Shown piece after piece: positions 46,201 to 56,331 of a stretch of DNA of 64,000 nucleotides. A program made the translations under genes and the position numbers. The number at the start of each line of letters is the position of its first letter. The first letter of the stretch is position 1. The notes under the pieces are model-generated. The model did no database searches. It was not told where the DNA came from and saw only the letters and a list, made by a program, of their open reading frames with translations. This DNA comes from Brachionus manjavacas. Its lineage: Eukaryota > Rotifera > Eurotatoria > Ploima > Brachionidae. The stretch lies in the NCBI GenBank assembly GCA_019054805.1, contig JAHQIY010000014.1:248001-312000 (forward strand), written 5' to 3'.

Positions 46201-46241
46201 GTCATACCAATAAAAAGTGCGTTGGTGGAAGTACCGGTTAG
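40239..46241 (+). CDS. Predicted type II membrane protein with Thr-rich stalk and Cys-rich head (copy B)
   Basis: Exons 44851-45510, 45563-45845, 45910-46030 and 46097-46241 join in the same phases as copy A. A likely first exon, 40239-40408 (MLNEDTSNSEDEF...), ends at a good donor but carries a one-base deletion in an A run (40313-40320) and is followed by a 4.4-kb intron full of mobile elements; this exon is less certain. The protein has an acidic/Lys-rich cytoplasmic region with EWLSIRRFFPNPNE (compare ESIFSVRRFF in copy A), a basic stop RKRK, a membrane span rich in Ile/Leu and Gly (IFFLLFGGVLGGLLGGLL), a shorter Thr-rich stalk and the same ten-cysteine head. No PFNF repeats are seen. Function unknown; surface receptor-like or glycocalyx role is inference. 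Confidence 0.62.
41730..43057 (+). mobile_element. LINE 3' fragment flanked by 253-bp direct repeats
   Basis: Segments 41730-41982 and 42805-43057 are direct repeats differing at about three positions. Between them is the C-terminal part of a non-LTR reverse transcriptase (FFKAFILPHFDYCLSLTIYF, about 200 residues, uninterrupted), a 3' UTR hairpin (TGTGTTCA ... TGAACACA, 42736-42783) and a 13-base poly(A). The piece is 5' truncated. The direct repeats may be an exceptionally long target-site duplication or the result of a tandem duplication that included the insertion. It lies in the presumed first intron of copy B. Confidence 0.75.
43680..43730. repeat. Perfect hairpin, 25-bp arms, 1-base loop
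   Basis: Arms ACAATAGAATAATATTATTT plus TTTAC (43680-43704) and the exact inverse (43706-43730) around a single G. A nearly loop-free palindrome. Confidence 0.95.
43842..43927. repeat. Perfect hairpin, 34-bp arms, 18-base loop
   Basis: Arms 43842-43875 (CCCCAAAATAACTCCCTGAA ...) and 43894-43927 are exact inverses; the loop contains CATGATCGCGGTC. Looks like a small MITE. Confidence 0.95.
44298..44330. repeat. Perfect hairpin, 13-bp arms
   Basis: ATGCTGTACGCTA, a 7-base loop, and its exact inverse. Confidence 0.9.
45749..46231 (+). repeat. Segment nearly identical to 38380-38862 (copy B side)
   Basis: Partner of the segment in copy A. Covers the stalk end, two short introns and the cysteine-rich head of copy B. 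Confidence 0.9.
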
Positions 46242-47309
46242 GTTAAAGAATTAAAAAATTTAAATTTAAGATTTAAATTAACTTTCAAACTTTATACCTA
46301 CTATTTTCTCATTTTTTATTTAATTTTTCCGAAAATAAAAATTTAATTTATTTTTTTAAAAGATAGCTAACTTAAATATATTTAGTTTCACATTGTAATA
46401 CTTTGATCTCAAACGTATAACAAGTCACTAGAATCTAACACTTAGAATAATAATTTGTTTTCCTTGCTTTTCGCTATTTGTTGTTTCCTTCATTTTTTGT
46501 GTAGGCTAAAAGTGGCCATTTATTAAAAAAGTAACTTTTTTATGTTATAACCGCGAATCACTAGATCCTAATGGGTCCGGAAAATAAGTATTAGTTTAAT
46601 GTTTAAAACAATCTTCTAAATTTCATAATGAGCTAATTTTAGTTATTATAAAATGTTGTTTTTATCTTTATGTTAAATTGTATTATTGCTGAAATCATTG
46701 CTGTTTTTTAGTCACAAATCTCTTGACTTTTTTTAAAATATTTTAAAGCCTTTCAAAAATTTCGAAACATTTCTGATGGAAAATTTGATAATAAATTTAA
46801 ATAAATTTTATAAATTCTTTTTTTAAATTAGAAAATCTAACTTGTAGAAAGAAAAAAAAAGAAAAAAAGAAAAAGATTAATTTAAAATTCAAAATGCAAT
46901 GGTGATCTAGTAAATGTAGTATATGAAAGTATGAAGTAGTATATGAATGTTTTTTTTTTTATTTTGTTATTGTTATTATTACATACCACAGTTAACATAG
47001 ATGGGATCCTACTGTTTCCCTTCTTCGCAAGTCTACTTTGCTAGCTTGTTGTAACTTATATTATTATTATTAAAGTATATTTTGAATATGAAAATATTAT
47101 TTTAATTAATTTCAAAATTGAAAGTCAAAATTGAATAGAAAAAATAATCAAGTTTCTTTTTGAATATATTTTATTTTATTAATTGTTTTCCGAATGAAAA
47201 TTAAATTTAGATACTTAATATAATTCAAAAGTGAACTCAAAAAATTTTTCGAAATTTATTATAATTTAAAATAATTTGGTTAATTTCTAAAGTCATTGAA
47301 AAAAAAATT
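46242..47309. other. Intergenic region
   Basis: AT-rich. Around 46975-47075, a GC-richer stretch (GGGATCCTACTGTTTCCCTT ...) followed by TTATTATTATTA may be the 3' tail of yet another retroelement, but no coding part is seen. Confidence 0.4.
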
Positions 47310-47771
47310 TTAACCATCTCTTTGATTATAGCTAATTTGACTTTGGCTCAATTCCCTAATATCCGTTGCGTATACTGCATCCTCGTCATCAGCACCTAGA
47401 GTCAACGACTTACGTCCCTTCATTATCGTGAATCCATATCCTTGGCTTTTCCTGTCAAGTCTTGCCTTCTTGGCATACTCTTTGTACAAATAGAAACAAA
47501 CAAAAATGGATGCTATAGAAAATCCCAAAAAAAAAACTCCGATAAGAGAGGCCAATAGTCTAAATAAATTTAGTTTTGAAATTGTGCGAATCTTAATTTA
47601 TATTAGAAAATTACATAAGCCACAGTTCAATTGTTGTTGTGGTTACACTTGTTATTGCTGCACCATGTATTATCTTGAATAAAATTAAGAAATATCAATG
47701 AAAATTGAATCTGTAAGTTTTACTTGTGAATAACTCAAGAAAAAAAGATGATACTTAATAGTGTTGGACAT
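47310..47771 (-). CDS. Small single-pass membrane protein of unknown function
   Basis: Three minus-strand exons join in phase (47771-47724, 47673-47615, 47559-47310) into 118 residues. A hydrophobic stretch IELWLILLASLIGVFFLGFS and beyond forms one long membrane span (about residues 32-60). It is followed by a basic, Tyr- and Ser-containing tail (YKEYAKKARLDRKSQGYGF ... SQSQISYNQRDG) that would be cytosolic. The Thr-rich VTTTT before the span would be outside. No family was recognised. Introns of 50 and 55 bp with good GT-AG ends support the model. Confidence 0.6.
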
Positions 47772-48362
47772 TTTTTCGGATTTTGTTTTGTTTTAATAAA
47801 AGTCTTTATTAAAAAAATTTGCTCTCTTTTTACAGTTAGTATTTTAAAGCTAGCAAACATAAATCGGAATATTTTCTTCTTTTTTAATTTTTTTTTATTA
47901 AAAAATTAATTCTTTTGTTTAACTTTTGTTTATATTTTCACCTTTTTGAAAAATAATTGAAATCGCATGAATATATTAAAATAATTTTATGTGATGTTTG
48001 AAAAAATTTTAAATTTAAATTTTTCAAATAAATTTTAATTTCAGGAAAAAATAAAAATCTCTTATTAAAATTGAATTTTTAAAATTTTAAGTTTTTGAAT
48101 CACATAAAGCTTTAAAATTTAGAAAAGTTGCATTTTGGTTATTCAAAAAATGAGTTGACGTAATTTCTTTTCTGGAGACATAAGACTGTAATAGAATAAA
48201 AATAATATTCTAATTAATAAATACGAATTTGATTTCTCATTTAAATTTATTTGTAATTGTCTTTTTAATAATTTCAAGCATCTTCTAAGTCCCCGCACAA
48301 TGAAAAAATTTTCATTACAAAAAGACTATATGTTATCGTAAATTAGTAAAACACGGAAATAC
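47772..48362. other. Intergenic region
   Basis: AT-rich spacer between the small membrane protein gene and a GC-rich MITE. Confidence 0.4.
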
Positions 48363-48540
48363 AGCGGTTTTAATAAAAACGTAACGCCAGCGATCCGGCC
48401 GGCCGGCCAACAGTAACTTTGGCGTCCCAACAAGTCCGACCGGTCCGACCTTACTAGACGGCCGACCTAAGCTTAGGTCGGCCGCGCTGGCCGTTGTTTG
48501 GTCGCGGTTTTTTTTGCGTTGCGTTTTTATTAGAACGGCT
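48363..48540. mobile_element. GC-rich MITE with 25-bp TIRs and a central 26-bp palindrome
   Basis: The ends AGCGGTTTTAATAAAAACGT (48363 on) and, inverted, AGCCGTTCTAATAAAAACGC (ending 48540) are terminal inverted repeats. The interior is strikingly GC-rich (CCGGCCGGCCGG near 48396) in an otherwise AT-rich region and holds the perfect palindrome CGGCCGACCTAAG/CTTAGGTCGGCCG at 48459-48484. No coding capacity. Confidence 0.8.
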
Positions 48541-48626
48541 ATGTATTTTTACGTATTCATACGTAAATAAGTATAAAAAGAAAAAAAGAATAAACTTTTC
48601 AATTTTTTCAGATATTCTATTTTTTC

Positions 48627-50195
48627 TAGTAAATTACTAAAAAAACGTAAAAAAGTATAAAAGTTTTTTGTTCAAACACAAGCTATTTGAGCCATTGCAT
48701 CTTGAATTACACAACAAGTTTGACTTTCTACAAGCACATCTGGTAGTCGAACATTGTTTTGTACAATTACACTTGATAAAACCCTGTCCGCCACCAATTG
48801 AAAGCTCGTTGACTGCTTGACGAATGCTTTTAACATTTTTGTCCGTTCTAATTCTTATTTTTAAGTTGACATCTCTTGGTTTATCAAAGATATTCCTTGA
48901 AAACATGTCTGCGAATACTCCAGCTTCACAAGCTAATTCATAAAGACTTTTAGTATAATCAATATCAATAATACGACAAATCAAGTTAGGCGATTCTGTT
49001 AAGCATTTATCAACATCAGGTATTGGTAATGCAACAAAATCGCCAATCTCGGCTTCAGGAAGATATTTTGCACTTCTACAGCGCATAGTTTCGGCTTGTT
49101 TCTCTTGATTTTCTCGTACACTACCCCTTATGCCAAGTAAAGTATTAGCAGCGCTAATAATGTAATTGAGGATTTCCTTGTGATTGAGGATGTCTAGCCC
49201 TACCATGAATGAATGATAAATCTGGCCAAATTGATTTAAATGCTAATAATATTTGATTCCTAAATTCTTTTCCATTATCAGACTGTAACAAATAAGGTAT
49301 CCCCAAAATACAAAAAATATCAATTAATGCTCTAGCTACCTCAATCGCCGATTTATCTTTCAACGCACGTAACAATAAAAATTTTGTAAAATGATCTTGA
49401 TATACCATTAGCCATTTGAACTCACCATCAGGCAGAGTTTGCATATCGATCAAATCCATTTGAGCTCTACGGTAAAAATCGTTACTTAGAATCGTTTTAC
49501 AACTACTCCAGTTGTTTTGTTTCTTTTTTTGTTCATTACGCATTGTTGACACGTATTAGTAAAAACTTGAAATAATTGGTTAATTAATTATTTACCTGTA
49601 AAATACTATCGAATAAAAAATACTTACTGTTGATCATATCAACTGTTAAATTTAGATGATTTATTTACAATGTGGTGACATAACATCTCTCAGTTTGTGT
49701 CCTACTTGCATGTGAATTCGATAAATTGTATCAAATAGGTCTTCGTATGATACTAAATATTTTATAGGTTCATCGGCACTCTCTTGTTTAATTATTTTTT
49801 TAGTTTCGCTAATTGTTATAAGGTCGTAATCTCTCAATATATTGTATTATTGGGAAGTTTTAGTCCCTTTTTTATTTTTTGCTTTCTCGATTAATTCAAT
49901 CATATTTAAATACTCGCTTAGTTTGATATACGTTTAAGTTTTCTTCGTTTTCTTGTCTGGGTTACTTAGATCGCGCTCCGTTTTTTCGATCATCAATTGT
50001 TCCAAACTTTGGTAGAAGTTTTCTTTGTGTACACGTTGATTTTCAACTTCAAGTGCTGCCGATTCGACGTCGGTTACCATCGAGAAGAGAATTATCATGA
50101 AAATAGTTTTTAGTTTTGTTAAATTTATTTTCATTTTTTTGTATAATTTTTGTTATCAAAATTTACTGAAATTTTTTTAGTAATTTACTAGAGAG
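48627..50195 (-). mobile_element. Decayed integrase-type DNA transposon with C-terminal CXC domain
   Basis: Pieces on the minus strand form one ancestral protein: ENQRVHKENFYQSLEQLMIE (ORF from 50134), KYLVSYEDLFDTIYRIHMQV (near 49750), a zinc-binding CQQCVMNKKRNKTTG (49540), then an integrase core with LIDMQTLPDGEFKWLMVYQD and LQSDNGKEF, HGRARHPQSQG, and a C-terminal cysteine cluster KCNCTKQCSTTRCACRK like Tesmin/TSO1 CXC motifs. At least two frameshifts occur, and a deletion after HPQSQG removes the segment with the third catalytic residue (Glu). Exact 20-bp inverted repeats CTAGTAAATTACTAAAAAAA at 48627-48646 and about 50174-50193 may be the element's ends. Related proteins are annotated as KRAB-A domain-containing 2-like. 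Confidence 0.75.
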
Positions 50196-50578
50196 AAACA
50201 AAAAATAAAGATATTTACTGAAGCATACGTAACTTTACAAAATTACGTATTAAATTTTGTAAATTGCATTTTTTAATTTATTTATACTTTTTTACGCTAT
50301 GACACGTAAATATCGAAATTAACGTGTTATCAAAATTTACTATTATAAATTGATTAGTATAGTAAATTTTTTGTAAGTATTTTACTATTTCTATCAGTAT
50401 TTAATATATAATAATAAGTAAATCATTTTAAATAAATTAGTAAATAATTTTAATATTATCAGTATTTAATTATTTCGATAAGTATTTAAAATAAAATGTA
50501 AGGTAAAATTTAAATATTAAAAGTAAAATCTATTAATTTGTAATGAAATGTAATATTGATTAAAAAAAAAAAGAGTTA
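50196..50578. other. Intergenic region
   Basis: AT-rich, with ACGTAA/TTACGT words that also occur left of the transposon near 48550, possibly outer parts of its termini. Confidence 0.35.
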
Positions 50579-51345
50579 ATGATGAACCTGATAAATAGTT
50601 CTTGTTCACATGCAATATTCACTGTAAAAGTAAAAATTAGCTTTTATAAAAAGATAAATAGAAGGATATATGGATGTGCAATAGATGCTAGTAAAGCATT
50701 CGACAAAATCAAAAGAGGCATTCTATTTAAAAAAACTTATGGACATAGTGCATCCACAGATATGGAGAGGTCTAAGAAAATATTATCTTAATTCAATGGC
50801 AATGGTAGTAAATAAAGATGAAACAAGCAGGCTCTTTAGAACATCGATTGGCGTAAAACAAGCAGGTCCACTTTCCCCTAAGCTATTCTCAATAAATACG
50901 GAGGATCTAAGCATAGAACTAGAGAAAAAACAGGAAATAAAATTTAATCCAGAAAAAACTCAGTTTAATTTATTTGGAAAGAAACCAAAAGTAACTGATA
51001 TAAAATAAAAACGAAGATGTATGACCATAAAATTAAATGTGTCAATAAAATAAAATATCTCGGAGTAATTCTTAATGACAAAAACAATAACAAACACCAA
51101 ATTGATACAAGAATAATATTAGCCTTCAAATCATTCTATACATTATAGAACCTACAAATTGATAATAAATATCTAGCAACGAAAATTAAAAAACACCTGT
51201 ATAAAATGTTTATTGGACCTTCACTTATCTATGGGTTTGAAAACTTCGTCCTAAGTAAAAATTAAATAAAGAAATTGCAAACAACTGAGGCTATAATGAT
51301 TAGGAAAATACTTAATCTTCAAAAAACAAGTAATCTTCTTCTAGT
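50579..51345 (+). pseudogene. Degenerate LINE reverse transcriptase (second family)
   Basis: Frames read GCAIDASKAFDKIKRGILF (motif A), then, shifted, RTSIGVKQAGPLSPKLFSIN (motif B), then EIKFNPEKTQFNLFGKK, KIKYLGVILND and FIGPSLIYGFENFVLSK. The YADD-bearing segment between motif B and the FNPEKT part is deleted. Motif sequences differ from the ACT-tailed LINEs (GVKQAGPLSP versus GVPQGSVIGP), so this is another family. Stops and frameshifts make it dead. Confidence 0.75.
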
Positions 51346-51602
51346 ATAGAGAAACATTTATAATATATTTCTAATAAAAGAAGATAGCTGACATTGTGAT
51401 TTTTAGAACAAAAAAAACATATTTCATCAAATAAGAGTTACCATATAAAAAATCAAAAACTCTTTTCTTAATGTCAAAAATTGGTTTTTTAAATTAAAAA
51501 TATTAATTTGAAATGAAAAATAAAAATAATTTGTTTCTACTTTTAAATATTAACATTTATTTTAATGTGTCAAGCAGTTGTTATCTAAAAAAGAATATAT
51601 TT

Positions 51603-51719
51603 TTAACTTTCGATATATTTTGCATCAACATTAGATTTTATTAAATCGCTTTGGTAATTATCATTTTTAAGCCATTCATGAATCTTTTCTACGCTATCAA
51701 ATACTTTATTACAAGACAT
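51603..51719 (-). CDS. Possible 38-residue small ORF
   Basis: An ATG-initiated minus-strand frame begins MSCNKVFDSVEKIHEWLKND and ends in YIES. Its composition is less AT-biased than the surroundings and predicts an amphipathic helix, which is why it is listed. It could be a genuine micropeptide, an exon of an unseen gene, or chance. No family recognised. Confidence 0.25.
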   Translation of the reverse strand: MSCNKVFDSVEKIHEWLKNDNYQSDLIKSNVDAKYIES

Positions 51720-52905
51720 AGCCAAAAAGAATTAAATTAAATAAATAAAATATAAAAAAAAATTATTTTTAAATAACTTGCAATCTTTTAAAGATATTTA
51801 CCAAAAAAATTATACTAAATTTGATTAAAATTTTAAAATTGAGTCTTTATACCTTGATCACTATGGTTTAAAAGAATACTTATCACAATAGTTTAATTAA
51901 TTTTCTTTATTCAATAAATGTGTATAAAAAAGGTAAATAAAAAAAAAATTTTTTATTTATATTGTGTATTTTCATTTGATTTCTTTAATTTAGATGTTTT
52001 AAAAATCAAAATATACCTGGAATTAATTGTACCAATGAATCCACTTAATTATAAATACTTCATAAAAAAATTTTTTTTTCGATTACTTGAAAAAAAAAAA
52101 TCTTATTTAAATTTTATTTATCTAAATTTTAAAATAAAATATTAATGTAAAAATTTCTTTTTTAAATTTTGAGTTTTAAGTATGTCTCAAAATAAAGCAA
52201 ATATTTATTAAATTTATGTAAGCTAGATTTCTAGAACAACATCTCTTGATAGAATCAGTTTTTTTTTGTCCATTTGGATGAAGACTCCGATGAAAAAATT
52301 GATTTAAGAGATTCAATTAAATTGTTTTTTTTTCAATAAAAAGGAGATAAAATTTTTTTAACCAATAATCAGTGATAAAAATTTGATATTCAATATCAAT
52401 TTTCTAATCAATATATTAGTAATATTTAAAAATACAGTGTTTATGTATTTAATTTCAAAATATAAAAAAATTTTCTTAAGTTATTTGATTTTCTGAAACA
52501 TAAAATGAAAGTTTTAAAAATGAAAAAAATTAAATATGGAAAACTTCAATTTTTTTTTTTTTTGAAAAGGAAAACATTTAATAAATTTAAATAATAAATC
52601 TGCTAAGTTCATTAGGAACAAAATATCAAAAAGACGTCTTTTGGTAAAAAATAAAGAAAATAAAAATTAATATTTAATAATTCATAAATAAATGTTTTTT
52701 ATTATTCTAAAAGCAAACGTTTAACTTGAAAAAAAATGAATTATTGAAAAATTTGCTGGCATTAATTGAAATCTTTTCATATTTTATTTAAGATACCGAA
52801 ATGAGTTTTTAGATTTGAATTAAAAAAACTGAAAAAATAATTGTTTCAAAACTCAGCTAAAACATTTAATTAAAAAGGAAAAAAATAAAAAGAATATTAC
52901 AAAAT
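51720..52905. other. Upstream region of the mucin-like gene
   Basis: About 1.2 kb AT-rich. One 75-residue plus-strand frame of Phe/Lys/Tyr-rich composition near 51918 is probably spurious. Confidence 0.4.
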
Positions 52906-55900
52906 ATGAAACCAAACGAGAAAATATTTATATTTATTTTGATTCATAGTTTAACATTTAATTTTAAAATAAACTTCTGTCAAAATATTTATCGATTCGA
53001 AAAAATATTAGTGAATGGATCAAGTGATTTAACCTTAAAAGATGAGTTTAGAAATTTAAATTTAATAAAATATCATAAAAACGTAGTTTTATTAAAATGC
53101 GCTGAAAAATGTACGAAGATATTGAACTGTAAAACATTTACAGTAGATGATATTGATAATAATACCATATGTGAAATATTTTCATCAAAAAATATAACTG
53201 CGTTCGAAATTTCAACAAGAAAAAATTCAAAAATTTACATAAAAAAACAAGATAACAATGATGAAACAACAAAATATAATGCAGCAATCCAATATTCATT
53301 TGCAACGTTTTCCGATATATCAACGAGCACCACAATAAATGGTTTTGGAGACCCAAAAACAGATCTATTCCTGACTACCTCGACCACTTCTTTTGCTTCG
53401 TCTTCTGATATATCAACGAGCACCATAACAAATGGTTTTGGAGACTCAACAACAGATCCATTCCTGACTACTTCGACAGCTTCTTTTGCTTCGTCATCTG
53501 AAATATCATCGAGCACCACAACAAATGGTTTCGGAGACTCAATAACAGATCCATTCTTGACTACCACGACCACTTCTTTTGCATCGTCCTCTGTTATATC
53601 ATCGAGCACCACAACAAATGGTTTTGGAGACTCAACAACAGATCCATTCCTGACTACTTCGACCACTTCTTATGCTTCGTCTTCTGATATATCATCGAGC
53701 ACCACAACAAATGTTTTTGGGGACTCAATAACAGATCCATTCTTGACTACCACGACCACTTCTTTTGCATCGTCCTCTGTTATATCTTCGAGCACCACAA
53801 CAAATGGTTTTGCAGACTCAACAACAGATCTATTCCTGACTACCTCGACCACTTCTTTTGCTTCGTCTTCTGATATATCAACGAGCACCACAACAAATGG
53901 TTTCGGAGACTCAATAACAGATCCATTCCTGACTACCACAACCACTTCTGATGCTTCGTCTTCTGATATATCAACGAGCACCATAACAAATGGTTTCAAA
54001 GACTCAATAACAGATCCTTTCCTGACTACTTCGACCACTTCTTTTGCATCGTCCTCTGATATATCTTCGAGCACCACAACAAATGGTTTTGGAGACTCAA
54101 CAACAGATCCATTCCTGACTACTTCGACAACTTCTTTTGCTTCGTATTCTGATATATCATCAAGCACCACAACAAATGGTTTTGGGGTCTCAACAACATA
54201 TCCATTTCTGACTACCACGACAACTTCTTTTGCTTCGTCCTCTGATATATCTTCGAGCACCACAACAAATGGTTTTGGAGACTCAACAACAGATCCTTTC
54301 CTGACTACTTCGACCACTTCTTTTGCATCGTCCTCTGATATATCTTCGAGCACCACAACAAATGGTTTTGGAGACTCAACAACAGATCCATTCCTGACTA
54401 CTTCGACAGCTTCTTTTGCTTCGTCATCTGAAATATCATCGAGCACCACAACAAATGGTTTCGGAGACTCAATAACAGATCCATTCTTGACTACCACGAC
54501 CACTTCTTTTGCATCGTCCTCTGTTATATCTTCGAGCACCACAACAAATGGTTTCGGAGACTCAATAACAGATCCATTCCTGACTACCACGACCACTTCT
54601 GATGCTTCGTCTTCTGATATATCATCGAGCACCACAACAAATGGTTTTGGAGACTCAACAACAGAACCATTCCTGACTACTTCGACAGCTTCTTTTGCTT
54701 CGTCATCTGATATATCTTCGAGAACCACAACAAATGTTTTTGGGGTCTCAACAACAGATCCATTTCTGACTACCACGACAACTTCTTTTGCTTCGTCCTC
54801 TGATATATCTTCGAGCACCACAACAAATGGTTTTGCAGACTCAACAACAGATCTATTCCTGACTACCTCGACCACTTCTTTTGCTTCGTCTTCTGATATA
54901 TCAACGAGCACCACAACAAATGGTTTCGGAGACTCAATAACAGATCCATTCCTGACTACCACAACCACTTCTGATGCTTCGTCTTCTGATATATCAACGA
55001 GCACCATAACAAATGGTTTCAAAGACTCAATAACAGATTCATTCTTGACTACCACGACCACTTCTTTTGCATCGTCCTCTGTTATATCATCGAGCACCAC
55101 AACAAATGTTTTTGGGGTCTCAACAACAGATCCATTTCTGACTACCACGACAACTTCTTTTGCTTCGTCCTCTGATATATCATCGAGCACCACAACAAAT
55201 GTTTTTGGGGACTCAATAACAGATCCATTCTTGACTACCACGACCACTTCTTTTGCTTCGTCTTCTGATATATCATCGAGCACCACAACAAATGTTTTTG
55301 GGGACTCAATAACAGATCCATTCTTGACTACCACGACCACTTCTTTTGCATCGTCCTCTGTTATATCTTCGAGCACCACAACATATGGTTTCGGAGACTC
55401 AATAACAGATCCATTCCTGACTACTTCGACCACTTCTTTTGCATCGTCCTCTGATATATCTTCGAGCACCACAACAAATGTTTTTGGGGTCTCAACAACA
55501 GATCCATTTCTGACTACTTCGACCACTTCTTTTGCTTCGTCCTCTGATATATCTTCGAGCACAACAATAAATGGTTTCAAAGACTCAACAACAGATCCAT
55601 TCCTGACTACTTCGACAACTTCTTTTGCATCGTCCTCTGATATATCTTCGAGCACCACAACAAATGGTTTTGGAGACTCAACAACAGATCCAACTCTGAC
55701 TACTTCGACAACTTCTTTTGCTTCGTATTCTGATATATCATCGAGCACCACAACAAATGGTTTTGCAGACTCAACAACAGATCTATTCCTGACTACCTCG
55801 ACCACTTCTTTTGCTTCGTCTTCTGATATATCAACGAGCACCACAACAAATGGTTTCGGAGACTCAATAACAGATCCATTCCTGACTACCACGACCACTT

Positions 55901-56331
55901 CTGATGCTTCGTCTTCTGATATATCATCGAGCACCACAACAAATGGTTTTGGAGACTCAACAACAGATCCATTCCTGACTACTTCGACAGCTTCTTATGC
56001 TTCGTCTTCTGATATATCATCGAGCACCACAACAAATGGTTTTGGAGACTCAACAACAGATCCATTCCTGACTACTTCGACCACTTCTTTTGTATCGTCC
56101 TCTGATATATCTTCGAGCACCACAACAAATGGTTTCAAAGACTCAACAACAGATCCATTCCTGACTACCACGACAACTTCTTTTGCTTCGTCTTCTGATG
56201 TGTCATCGAGCAGCACACCAATTGGTTTCAAAGACTCAACAACAGATCCATTCCTGACTACTTCGACCACTTCTTTTGCATCGTCCTCTGATATATCTTC
56301 GAGCACCACAACAAATGGTTTTGGAGACTAA
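52906..56331 (+). CDS. Secreted mucin-like protein: PAN/apple-like cap and ~34 tandem 30-residue repeats
   Basis: Single exon, 1,141 residues. A signal peptide (residues 1-24) is followed by a cysteine module (LLKCAEKCTKILNCKTFTVD ... CEIF) with PAN/apple spacing (C-x3-C-x5-C). From about residue 129 to the end, a 30-residue unit repeats about 34 times (consensus SSDISSSTTTNGFGDSTTDP then FLTTSTTSFA), very rich in Ser and Thr and therefore likely O-glycosylated. No membrane span or GPI signal; the stop interrupts a repeat (NGFGD then TAA). Role unknown; a gel-forming, lorica/coat or mucus protein is inference. Because the unit is 90 bp, length changes keep frame. The same type of cysteine cap starts the LRR protein at 19996. 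Confidence 0.82.
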   Translation: MKPNEKIFIFILIHSLTFNFKINFCQNIYRFEKILVNGSSDLTLKDEFRNLNLIKYHKNVVLLKCAEKCTKILNCKTFTVDDIDNNTICEIFSSKNITAFEISTRKNSKIYIKKQDNNDETTKYNAAIQYSFATFSDISTSTTINGFGDPKTDLFLTTSTTSFASSSDISTSTITNGFGDSTTDPFLTTSTASFASSSEISSSTTTNGFGDSITDPFLTTTTTSFASSSVISSSTTTNGFGDSTTDPFLTTSTTSYASSSDISSSTTTNVFGDSITDPFLTTTTTSFASSSVISSSTTTNGFADSTTDLFLTTSTTSFASSSDISTSTTTNGFGDSITDPFLTTTTTSDASSSDISTSTITNGFKDSITDPFLTTSTTSFASSSDISSSTTTNGFGDSTTDPFLTTSTTSFASYSDISSSTTTNGFGVSTTYPFLTTTTTSFASSSDISSSTTTNGFGDSTTDPFLTTSTTSFASSSDISSSTTTNGFGDSTTDPFLTTSTASFASSSEISSSTTTNGFGDSITDPFLTTTTTSFASSSVISSSTTTNGFGDSITDPFLTTTTTSDASSSDISSSTTTNGFGDSTTEPFLTTSTASFASSSDISSRTTTNVFGVSTTDPFLTTTTTSFASSSDISSSTTTNGFADSTTDLFLTTSTTSFASSSDISTSTTTNGFGDSITDPFLTTTTTSDASSSDISTSTITNGFKDSITDSFLTTTTTSFASSSVISSSTTTNVFGVSTTDPFLTTTTTSFASSSDISSSTTTNVFGDSITDPFLTTTTTSFASSSDISSSTTTNVFGDSITDPFLTTTTTSFASSSVISSSTTTYGFGDSITDPFLTTSTTSFASSSDISSSTTTNVFGVSTTDPFLTTSTTSFASSSDISSSTTINGFKDSTTDPFLTTSTTSFASSSDISSSTTTNGFGDSTTDPTLTTSTTSFASYSDISSSTTTNGFADSTTDLFLTTSTTSFASSSDISTSTTTNGFGDSITDPFLTTTTTSDASSSDISSSTTTNGFGDSTTDPFLTTSTASYASSSDISSSTTTNGFGDSTTDPFLTTSTTSFVSSSDISSSTTTNGFKDSTTDPFLTTTTTSFASSSDVSSSSTPIGFKDSTTDPFLTTSTTSFASSSDISSSTTTNGFGD
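53290..56331 (+). repeat. Coding minisatellite, 90-bp unit, about 34 copies
   Basis: Units differ by recurrent variants (GGTTTCGGAGACTCAATAAC versus GGTTTTGGAGACTCAACAAC; TCATCGAGC versus TCTTCGAGC; GATGCTTCG versus TTTGCATCG) that recur as blocks. This indicates expansion by duplication of several units at a time. Confidence 0.95.

Noticed and set aside
53670..55937. 755-residue open frame on the minus strand through the mucin-like gene, plus shorter ones at 53235-53666 and 55995-56309
   Set aside because: A 90-bp coding repeat without stops in one antisense frame keeps that frame open over every unit. The translated product has no start context or domain, and the sense strand has a signal peptide and a cysteine cap.
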